29,177 nucleotides of DNA, from assembly GCA_036897095.1 (NCBI GenBank), contig JAYMSP010001752.1, forward strand, positions 1 to 29,177, read 5' to 3'. The stretch comes from Plantago elongata (taxonomy: Eukaryota > Streptophyta > Magnoliopsida > Lamiales > Plantaginaceae). Within the stretch, counting starts at the first letter, position 1, and every line of letters starts with the position of its first letter. Positions 19,421 through 28,273 of the stretch are shown one piece after another. Below the pieces are notes generated by a model, which was not told where the DNA came from, made no database searches, and saw nothing but the letters and a program-made list of their open reading frames with translations. The position numbers and the translations under genes were made by a program.

Positions 19421-19942
19421 GTTTTGTTCTTAACAATGGAAAAGAATTTGAGAACAAATCAACCAAAGGAAGATGAGTATTTCTTCGTTATTCTATGAAT
19501 AGCAAAGCCTACAAAGTATACAACAAGAGAACAAAGAAGATTGAAGAATCAATTTATGTAGTATTCTATGAAGGTAGCAAGAAAGTACCCCTTGATGAAG
19601 AACTCTCAGACAGGTTCAAAGAACTTATGATCAAGGATTCTGAAGCAGAACCGCCAGAAAGGAAAAACTCCGTCATTAATATAGAGGATGAGTCTGACGA
19701 AGAAAAGCATAATGCCCAGTAACTACCAAATGACTCTTAGACATGATGATGAATTTCCTATGAGAAATCCTGAAATGGAAACTGAGAATATTCATCGTAA
19801 ATACCTTTCTAGAAATGATCCTTTTGAAATTCATGTTCCAGATATCTCTCACACTGAACAAGTGTTTGATATTTACCGCACTTCTAGTGTACAGAATGTC
19901 ACTGATACTGAAGAAGTATCCAGTCATAATCATAGTGATTAG
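19421..19942 (+). pseudogene. copia integrase-RT linker region
   Basis: CFVLNNGKEFEN (about 19415-19460), then YSMNSKAYKVYNKRTKKIEESIYVVFYEG (19489-19575), is the conserved end of the integrase region. An acidic tail rich in Glu, Ser and Asp runs to 19942. The few residues between the preceding DKTSESVW and GCRCF are far shorter than usual, implying a deletion of some tens of bases near 19405. Confidence 0.75.
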
Positions 19943-20105
19943 CATTTAGGTCACGTAGATAATGACTCTACTAGTTCAAAACATATAATAAAATGGATTA
20001 GAGATCATCCTGCAAAGGATGTGATTAGTCCTATTGATCAAGGTATTAGAACTAGGAGAGCAATCGCTAAAATGTTGATTCTCTCTTTGGATGTTTTATC
20101 TCAAA

Positions 20106-20975
20106 CATTGAACCTAAAACTATTGAAGATGCATTAAAGGGTCAAGATTGGATCTCTGCAATGCAAGAAGAGTTAGATCAATTGAGAGAAACAAGGTCTA
20201 GAAACTAGTTCCATTTGTAGAAGGAATATCTATGAGGGAACTAAGTGAGTTTTCAGAAATAAAATGGATGAGTCTGGTGAAATAACCTGAAACAAGGCTA
20301 GGTTGGTTGCCAAGGAATTTACCTAGACTGAAGGCTTAGATTTTGATGAGTCATATGCACCAATTGCAAGATTGGATACAATAAGACTCATTCTGGCCTT
20401 TGCAACTCATAATGACTTCAAGGTTTACCAAATGGATGTCAAGAGTACATTTTTGAATGGTGAACTTGCAGAGGAAGTCTATGTTGATTAACCACCAAGT
20501 TTTGAAGTTTCCTCAGGAAGTAGAATGATCTATATGTTATAGAAAGCTGTATATGGACTGAAACAGGCTCCAAGGACATGGTATGACACTTTGACCAAAT
20601 ACCTTCTAGAAAGTAGTTTTAAGAATGGAGAAGTTGATAAAACTTTATTTAGTTTAAATCATGAAGGGAAACTACTTTTAGTTCAATTATATGTTGATGA
20701 CATTATATTTGGATCTAAAGACAAGCAATTTTGTGATGACTTTGATGATCTCATGAAGAGAAAATTTGAGATGAGCATGATGGGAAATTGGATTATTTCC
20801 TAGGATTGTAAGTCAAGCAACTCAACGATGGAATATTCATTAGTCAAACAAAGTATGCAAAGGTATGCTCAACAAGTTTAATCTAAAGCATTCTGAAAAG
20901 AATGCCAAGATACCTATGAGCATAGGAACCAAAATGACTCATACTGATCTGACAAGAGTGTTGAAGAACATAAGT
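20106..20975 (+). pseudogene. copia reverse transcriptase
   Basis: RT motifs run in order: EPKTIEDALKGQDWISAMQEEL (20108-20172), FRNKMDESGE, NKARLVAKEFT, TEGLDFDESYAPIARLDTIRL (20329-20392), FKVYQMDVKSTFLNGEL, then KAVYGLKQAPRTWYD and the catalytic LYVDDIIFGS at 20687-20716, with both Asp intact. Stops lie at the T-E junction near 20320, in VYVD*PP near 20490 and near 20540. The C-terminal part (SQTKYAK, HSEKNAKIPM) is shifted. Confidence 0.88.
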
Positions 20976-21650
20976 ATAGGAAATTGATAGGTTCACTACT
21001 CTACCTTATAGCCAGCAGACCTGATATTCAATATGCAGTTGGTGTGGGCTAGATTTTAGACAAATCATATGTAATACACTACAACATTGCTATGAAAATA
21101 TTAAGGTATGTTAAAGATATTGTAGAAGTTGGACTGTGATATCCTAAAGATAGTGGATTGAGTTTGGTTAGCTACTCAGATGCTGACTATGTTGGATCAA
21201 TGCTTGATAGGAAGAGTAATTCAAGAACTTGTCAGTTTCTGGGCACTAGACTGATCTCATGGTTTAGCAAGAAGCAAAACTCAGTTGCTACTTCTACCAC
21301 AGAGGTTGAATATATTGTTGTTGGTTGTTGTGTAACTCAATATTATGGATTCAACAACAACTCAGAGACTATGGACTCAATGAAGTGAAAACTTCCATTT
21401 TCCGTGACAACACAAGTGCTATTATGATTACCCAGAATCCCAAGTTTCATGATAGAATCAAGCACATTGATGTTAGACACAACTTCATCAGAGACCATGT
21501 TGAGACAGACAATATATAGAGATTCTAAAGGCTGGTATCAAAGATCAGCTTGCAGATATCTTCACAAAGCCACTCCAGGAAAGTAGGCTTCTAACCTTAA
21601 GACATAGTTTTGGATTAATGGAGTTATCAAAGAACTGAATAAGTTCTAAA
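20976..21650 (+). pseudogene. copia RNase H domain
   Basis: After LIGSLLYLIASRPDI (about 20980-21030), RNase H motifs appear: YSDADYVGSMLDRKS (21170-21214) with the first Asp, STTEVEYIVV with the Glu (21296-21324), DNTSAIMITQNP (21407-21440) with the third Asp, and RIKHIDVRHNFIRD. The end is DQLADIFTKPLQESRL (near 21545-21590), the usual copia pol C-terminus. Frame changes lie near 21330 and 21510. Confidence 0.87.
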
Positions 21651-22504
21651 TCTATAAGGATTGAGTGAGTAAAGGAGAATATGAAACAAGTATCTGAAAC
21701 GGGCATTCAGATAACAAATTTGTAATGAAGTGATGCAAAAAGGCTTATGAGAAACGGAACTCGAAAAGGTTTTGACGTTTCTGGAATGGGTATCCATGAA
21801 GGTTTGTTGGTATACATCCGATAGTTTTTGAGATAGGAACTCAGAACATCTATATGGTCACATTGTGTGGGGGAACATAAATTCTACCAAGTACAATTTC
21901 TAAGAGTCAAACATGTCTAGGGTTTTGTATTATTACCATTTTCATGCTAATTAACATAAGATAAGACTCAGTTCTCAGAATGATAAGTCCAAATATTGTA
22001 TCTTCTCACACAAAGAGAATGATTTATGGATATAATTTGCCAAAATTAATTAAGTGGGCACAATAACATTTGTTGATTGATATCATTATAAAGATATTCA
22101 ACTAGAACCCTTGATGATTAAACGTTTCATCTCAATGGCTGAGATTGATTCTCGGCAAGTAATGCCTGTTGCGAAAACAGTCATGACCCACTACGCATTT
22201 AATGCAAAGTGAAAACGTATACCACGTCGATGTAGTGTACATAGATACACATATACATTTTTTGTATGTATGTTGTATCTATGTATTATTTACCTGCTAC
22301 ATTTAAAGGATTTTGGTTAAAGACAAACAGTTTTACCAAATTCAAAATTCATCCTTTTATCAAAACAGCAAAAACCTTCAAGTTTTCTGCAAAACCGTTT
22401 GCAATCCTTTGTTCCTTGTTTAGTCTTCTGAAAAGATAGACTAATCTTCTCGAATCGTTAACTAAATCTTACTCGAAACACTCACTCTTAACCCTATATA
22501 AGAG
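21651..22504 (+). other. non-coding gap between pol and third ORF
   Basis: No gene is visible. It is AT-rich, and its final 130 bases are pyrimidine-rich. A TATA-like CTATATAAG at 22494-22502 is only a few bases before the ATG at 22505, too close to be its own promoter in the usual sense. A pyrimidine tract ending TTGTTTAG at 22423 could act as a splice acceptor. Confidence 0.45.
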
Positions 22505-24156
22505 ATGGCTCCCAAGAAGACCTCTTCCAAGAACACTGTTGCGATTATATCTTCTGCTGAAAATCAAGGAAGAGAATTACAAGTGTTGAATAAAAGCTTG
22601 ATGGGTGACTTTAGCCCAGATTCCTGGACCTCTAGCCTCAAGGTAGATAGGGGTGCTCACATGGTGGAACAGTACTTAGTTGTTGACATTGCCTCCATCC
22701 CAGATAGGAACTTGATATTGAAGATGCTTAAAAAAGCACATATCAAGAAGTTCCTTTCTGCTGCTCCTAGTGGTCTCTCACCACTAGATGTTCTGGAATT
22801 CTACAATAATTCCAGAGTCTACACCAAGGTCTCTAATGGTGTTGAAAAAACGTGCATTAAATCGAGTGTTCAAGTTACAAAAATTTGTCTTGACTACAAC
22901 AAATTCTGCAAAATCTTTCGTTTGAAAAATCATGGCTCAAACTATGAGATCCACTCAAAAGACAAGGTTATGAATGACAGTGTCAAAATCCTATATGAAG
23001 AAGCTAAAAATTATAAGGTGGAAGACTGTCCATCGTCGTTCATTCTAGGAGATATCCGCACAAGACACCTATTTGAGCACTGGAATATCTTGGCGTGCTT
23101 GTTGCATCGATGTTGTGATGGAAACAAAGGAGGGATTGACTAGATAAGCCTAGAACGGTGGATGATAATGAGCATTCTTCAGAATGAAGTGAATGATAGG
23201 GAAAACCTATTCAATTGGGGGAAGTACACATTCATGAAATTCGTACAAAGAGTCAAGGAATTTGAACCCAAGATAGTTGAAGGCCATGCTGACACGAGAT
23301 GAAATATGCACTATGGCCTGAAAATATGTTATCTTCTATAGAAGTTCGACATAGTGCTCAGAGAACATATGGATATCTCAGTGACCAACAGTATGTACAA
23401 ATTTGCATATGAGGAAGCTTTGAAAAAGGCTGCCAAGGGAGAGTTGGTGGCATATGGAGAAGGGGTTTATGAGGAAGAACAAGCTGAGGTCCATGTTGTA
23501 AAGAAACCAAGGACCAAGAAGTAAAGTACTACACGCAAGCAACTTGAAAAAGTTGTTCTGGTTGAAGCACAACCCTCATAAAGGGCTGATGAAGTTGAAG
23601 CCCATCAACCAAGTCCTGTTCTGAAAGACCCCATTTCTGAAAGAAGAGCAGGCAACTTAGGCAATATGCCAGATCTATCCGTAAAGGACCACAATGACAT
23701 TGACGAGTCTGTCCTAGATTTTGGCAGTGATGACTCCGATGATAATATCACCATAGTAGAGGCACTAAAGAGATCACAATAGAGACTTATGGTGGAGCCT
23801 CAAGCTCAACTCCTCTGAAGAAAAGAGCTAAGGTTGTTGAGACAACACCTACACATGGAGTTATCACACCTCAACGTGAACACCAAGGTTTAGTGGATAG
23901 TGATAGAATATTGGAGAATACTGACATTGCCTCCACATTTCAGTTGCCAGCAAACTTGATTGCTGAAGAAATTCATGCACCTGAGCAGTTTCCTCAACCC
24001 TCTGAGAGGGATCAAACTGAGATGGGTACTCAAAATGATCAAGTATAGGAAAGGTTCAAAGTACCAGAGACTTCAAACAAAGATGTGGATGATGATAAAC
24101 AAAATCACATGGGATCTCCACAAGTTGAAGAAGCCAATCTATCTGAAACTCCTCAT
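22505..24156 (+). pseudogene. third ORF, N-terminal part (unknown protein)
   Basis: The start ATG at 22505 opens 212 codons (MAPKKTSSKNTVAI...). The same frame continues to 23782 through stops at 23141, 23300, 23339, 23522, 23579 and 23780, then shifts near 23785 and runs to 24156 with one more stop near 24046. Residues about 30-310 look like a folded, largely helical domain (GDFSPDSW, HIKKFLSAAPSGLSPLDVLEFYNNSRV, KFCKIFRLKNHG, NWGKYTFMKFVQRV). After that comes a Lys/Glu-rich, low-complexity region. I do not recognise the domain with confidence. Position after pol matches Sirevirus env-like or other additional ORFs, but no signal peptide or membrane segment is seen here. Confidence 0.6.
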
Positions 24157-24231
24157 GTAGCATACTGGTTTATCTCTAACTTTCAACATTTCTTATGTAT
24201 ACTTGTTACTCATATACCTTCTTTGTTACAG
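24157..24231 (+). other. candidate intron 1 of third ORF
   Basis: GT (24157) to AG (24231), 75 bp, with a pyrimidine-rich 3' end (CTTCTTTGTTACAG). It is a multiple of three with no in-frame stop, so it could also be coding. The donor is weak. It is phase 0, like the other four. Confidence 0.5.
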
Positions 24232-24339
24232 GCCAATATGAAGACATAATTTCAGGGGGAAGCAAGTGTGCCTACCTCTCTGAATGAAGTAGAGGTTCCT
24301 TCAACCTCGACACATCAAGAAATCGAGCATGTTATACAG

Positions 24340-24394
24340 GTAGTTGATTATTTCTTATTATATGTATCTGACTTTCTTGTGTTTCTAAAAATAG
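24340..24394 (+). other. candidate intron 2 of third ORF
   Basis: CAG|GTAGTT to AAAATAG|GCT, 55 bp, short for a plant intron. Its length is not a multiple of three, yet removing it keeps the frame between 24232-24339 and 24395-24499. Confidence 0.6.
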
Positions 24395-24499
24395 GCTTCA
24401 ACAGATAAAGAAAAGGAGGTGGTTTCAACACCACAAGAACAAGAAAATTCAAAAGTTGTGATAGTTTTTGAGGATAATATTGTTGAACTTTCTTCGAAG

Positions 24500-24583
24500 G
24501 TATGTAAAAATTGCAATAAACACTCCTCTCTAGATTTATGTTTAAACCTATTTTCTTAATCAAACAATACATCTACTTTTTAG
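24500..24583 (+). other. candidate intron 3 of third ORF
   Basis: AAG|GTATGT to CTTTTTAG|GTT, 84 bp, with stops inside when read in frame. It has a strong donor and acceptor and is phase 0. Confidence 0.65.
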
Positions 24584-24736
24584 GTTGTTCTAGAAGTAGA
24601 AGTGCATGGGGAAGACGTTGCGACGACCCCAACACTTATGTAAATTGATAATGTTGAAAAGGCAAAATCACCAGAAAGCTTGCCACAGACCATACCGGTT
24701 TCTAAGAAAGTTAATTATGAGCTTCCAATTACGGAA

Positions 24737-24828
24737 GTAAGTGATAACTCAGACATTAACATGTTCTCTCTAAACACTACCTTTCTGATCAATAATTTCT
24801 AAGTATTGTATTTGATTTTAATTCTCAG
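24737..24828 (+). other. candidate intron 4 of third ORF
   Basis: GAA|GTAAGT to TTAATTCTCAG|TCT, 92 bp. It has a consensus donor and a length not divisible by three. Phase 0. Confidence 0.68.
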
Positions 24829-24945
24829 TCTCAAGCAGAAAGAAAGGAGGATGAAGATCAATCTTCTAAGTCTTCACAACACTTGGTGTCTGAAGCATTC
24901 ATTGCTTCAGAAGTTCCAACAAATGAGCTTAGTGTTCCTACACAG

Positions 24946-25030
24946 GTATGCTCAATTTTCTATGAACTTCAGTTTTCTCAAATATCTAAAAAGTGGTTTG
25001 AACAAAACTAACTTGTAATCTTTTTTTCAG
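24946..25030 (+). other. candidate intron 5 of third ORF
   Basis: CAG|GTATGC to CTTTTTTTCAG|GCT, 85 bp. It has the strongest acceptor of the set and a length not divisible by three. Phase 0. Confidence 0.7.
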
Positions 25031-26095
25031 GCTCAAGTTGACGTGCCAGTAATTGATGTGGAAACACCACTCAACTTACTCGAGTTATTCTAGACAATCA
25101 CCCTCAAGAAGCATCTGGAGTGTTTCAAATTGTGGAAAAAGCTCAAAAAGGCTGATCTTTCAGAAATTGCCAGGGTGATTGATCATAAGGAGCCAAGAGC
25201 TAGAGAATTTGATCTGGAAAACTACGTCCATGCATTGTTCCCTACAGAAGACTACTCATACTATTCTCTGATGCATGAAGACTTCCTGGCCAAAGTGGCA
25301 CATAAACTGGTAGTGGCTTTTCAAGCCGGTGATGAACAAACCAAGAAGCAGATGGTCTTCGACCCTGCATTGCCAAAGTCTCTAAAAGTATATCCCTCAT
25401 AGTAGGAGGAAGTAAATGGCAACAAGGTCACACTTCTAGATGTGATCAACTTGGTATTTGAAGACGAGGAAGAGATTGATGAGAATGACTTCCAAGAACC
25501 TCCTTCAGAACATCACAAGGTTGGTGATGACAAAAAGAAAGGCGATAATGATGATGATAGTCCAGCACCAGGGACAGGTGGTATAGATCAAGGAAACATT
25601 GGCACGGGAGCACAACAAAATACTCCAACCAATACTCAGAGAACCCCACCACCATCACCTAAGTATCAACCACCTTCTACAACCCAACAAGAATTATTGG
25701 AATAGGCTCTAGAGGCTACTCTAGAAAATGAAGAAATTACAGCTGCTGAATTTCGAGTTGCAAAACTTTAGAAACTGTTGGAGACTGAAAACAAACTCAA
25801 CTTAGAGTGTCAATCTCTAGTTGAAGAAAAGCAAGCCCGGATACTGAGATTCGAGGCTGAAAATTCCAAGGAAAGGGAACTCCTTGCTAAGAAGCTAAAG
25901 CTTAAAAGAGACATGGAAGTCATGGCTGCAGAGTTGGATGCTCTAGTGACTGAAGATGATGAGCAAGATGCTAAGGCTGCATCAGAGAAGAAAATACCAA
26001 CTTCTTCACAGAAGGGTAAAGGGAAAATGGTTGTTGGTCTGGAGGAAGACGATGAAAACTTCATTGAGAGTGAAGAAGAAGAAGACCCAGATTGA

Positions 26096-27800
26096 TTGGC
26101 ACCAGAAGTGGATGCTATGCAGACTTCCCATCTGAAAAGCGAGTTGCTAGCACCAAACATCTTTTCTTTCCCAGCCACTACTACCAGAGACGCTAAATAC
26201 ATGGGCAGAAGTTCTGTGTATGCCAATTTGAGTACATAACAGCTTAAACAAGATATCGATGTTCTTGCAAATGGCCCGGAAAATGAAGTTTGTTGCATTA
26301 GCCCATAAAGATCTACAGTTATTGCATTAGCCCATAAAGATCTAGACAGGATAAGGGATGAAGATTTCAACTATGCAAACAAGGCGCCAAACAAGGCATT
26401 GTATGCTACACTAGAGGCTGAGGCCATTTTTTGTCCACTAGAAAAGCTAAATCAAAAGGAGATGCTACTCCTAAGAGAAAAATCAAGAGCGCAAGTCAGA
26501 AATTCAGAAGCTTGTTCTAGTTCATAACAATCTATAGAGAAATTTTGAATCCCTCTCTGATTCATATGCGAGTTTGACTCAGTCATTCATGACTATAGGG
26601 GGAGAATTAACAGTGTCCCAGAAAGACCAAGGCATAAAGAGAAAACAATCTGCTCCCTCCACAAGTCAAGCTCCAAAAAAGAACAATGCTCCAGAACTTG
26701 AGGTTGTTGAAGAACCAAGAGTATCAACAAGGTCAAGTTTTAAGAGCATGATAAAAAAGGGTTCCAAGGCCCTTGATATATCCGAATTAAAGAAGCCTTC
26801 TGAAGAAGAAAGAGAGATAGTTGGTCAGGAAAGGTGAAAGTCTTCGCTACAGAACATCTTTCATGATGATGTTGATGAGACTGACCATGATGATCATCCA
26901 GTCCAGAAAAGAAGGAGAGTTGGAAACACCTCTGGACCACCACTGGCAGTAAGGCCAATTGCTGCTAGGACTCCCTCTGGAAATACCAAGTCGATCGTAG
27001 GTGGATCTTCCAACACTGCTCCCAAAAAGGAAGAAGAACTTACACTGGATAAAGGACTCAACAAATAGAGGCGCAGGGATTTGAAGTGTGGTCGAGTTCA
27101 AGAGAAAGAACAAGAAGAAGAAAGACCATTTGTTGCCATGATTGAATATGTAAAAATTGATGACAATCAATCCAGCTACAGATGCATTCATCTCCAGAAT
27201 GGCCATTGGATCCTTGAGCTTAAATATTTACTGTTGAACAAGAAGTTTCCAACTCCCATATACAATCAGATGATGGTATGGAGAACTCACAAGCGCATTT
27301 TTCTAAATCTGAAGCATACTAAGGAATGACTTGATTTTGAATTTCTAAAAAGAACTAAGGCTATGCAAAAGCCACTTGATTTTTTCTGTCCTTATCCAAA
27401 GCCTGATGATTTACACGAAGTTGAGAAAATGGATGGTACCTATAGCAAGAAAAAAAATTTGGGTATTAAACCCTACAAATCCTTCTATATGACTACTGAA
27501 GAATACATGGATGACATTGCATATCTAGAGATCATCTATCTGTATCATCAGTTTTCTGAGCTTAAGGTAGACCATGCATGGGTATGGGGCAAGTATTACT
27601 GGGTCAAGCTCTTTGTTGAGAAAAACAAAGACCCTGCCAAGAGCTATAATGATCTTTGTGGTTAGCCAAAAAGACAAAACTCTCTGTCAGGTGGCTTCTC
27701 TATTAATATGCTGAAGACTGCAGGAAGGTTGACAATCAGATACACTGATCCATAAAGGGTGCTGAAGAACTTTTGGTTTCTGAACCAAAGTTGTTTTTGA
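26096..27800 (+). pseudogene. third ORF, C-terminal part (unknown)
   Basis: After the stop at 26093-26095 the translation still reads as protein (KYMGRSSVYANL, then DRIRDEDFNYANKAPNKALYATLEAEA) to about 26520. It shifts frame near 26570 and continues in one frame to the TGA at 27798-27800. The later part has basic clusters (GIKRKQ, VQKRRRVG) that could be nuclear signals, then a folded-looking end rich in aromatics (RCIHLQNGHWILELKYLLLNKKFPTPIYNQMMVWRTHKR and LDFFCPYPKPDDLHEVEK...YMTTEEYMDDIAYLEIIYLYHQFSELKVDHAWVWGKYYW). I do not recognise it. Stops lie at 26835, 27066, 27327 and 27663. No domain of pol remains here, so it belongs to the extra ORF. Confidence 0.5.
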
Positions 27801-28141
27801 AGACTTGAAGACTAGTACTTTATAATGTTTACTTGGAGCTTGGACTCTGTTGTTGTTCTAATTTACTCAATAGTTTTTGTAATTCTCCTGACTGTATTTC
27901 CTTGTAATACTTTTGCAAGAGTTATCTCTCATTTTGTAATTGTTATATCTGATTATCATACTCTCACATACAATTAATAGATGATAACTTGTTAGCAAAG
28001 ATCACTTCTTGTGATTTGGTTGATGTTTACTTTTTACACTTAATTTAACTGATTGAATATCGTTTGAAATGATTAAGTGGTGGATTGTTTTCACTTTCAT
28101 GTTTGTAATAGGACTTTGAAATATAGTCATGGTTGAATGAT
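27801..28141 (+). other. AT-rich 3' untranslated stretch of the copia element
   Basis: Non-coding, T-rich sequence between the third ORF and the polypurine tract, with no recognised structure. Confidence 0.5.
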
Positions 28142-28155
28142 CAAAAAGGGGGAAG
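28142..28155 (+). promoter_or_regulatory. polypurine tract of the copia element
   Basis: CAAAAAGGGGGAAG ends two bases before the TG of the 3' LTR. It primes plus-strand synthesis. Confidence 0.88.
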
Positions 28156-28157
28156 TT

Positions 28158-28273
28158 TGCTAGGAATATATGTTAGTATTTTTTATCAATGACCATATGA
28201 CTTATCGTAGTACATAAAGGTGACTAGTACTCTTAGTTCACTTGAACATTGTAAAAGAGTAAATCACATAGTA
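28158..28273 (+). repeat. start of the copia 3' LTR, interrupted
   Basis: It aligns with 12325-12440 (TGCTAGGAATAT against TGTTAGGAATAT, then matching ACCATATGACTTATC, GACTAGTACTCTTAG and ACTTGAACATTGTAAAA). The match stops near 28274-28280, where an inverted LTR of the same family begins. Confidence 0.85.

Larger units (their letters stand above)
24232..26095 (+). pseudogene. third ORF, middle exons and coiled-coil part
   Basis: Putative exons 24232-24339, 24395-24499, 24584-24736, 24829-24945 and 25031 onward are 108, 105, 153 and 117 bases plus the long last exon, all multiples of three and in one frame. They are rich in Glu, Val, Ser and Thr. The last exon holds a short folded-looking piece (KLWKKLKKADLSEIARVIDHKEP...FPTEDYSYYSLMHEDFLAKVAHKLVVAF, 25127-25330). 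An acidic Pro-rich linker follows, then a coiled coil (LLETENKLNLECQSLVEEKQARIL...AELDALVTEDDEQ, 25772-25962) and an acidic tail ending at a stop at 26093-26095. In-frame stops lie near 24247, 24641, 25091, 25400, 25703 and 25769. Confidence 0.6.

Noticed and set aside
22494..22502. TATA box as promoter of the third ORF
   Set aside because: It is only about three bases before the ATG, so normal initiation would start beyond the start codon. Kept only as a weak motif in the gap entry.
22505..23143. Independent host gene starting at 22505
   Set aside because: The frame continues past its first stop, and it lies between pol and polypurine tract in the element's direction. An element-borne ORF explains it better, although capture of a host gene is not excluded.
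25810..26370. 186-codon minus-strand open frame rich in Ser
   Set aside because: Mirror of the Glu/Lys-rich coiled-coil frame on the plus strand; typical antisense shadow.
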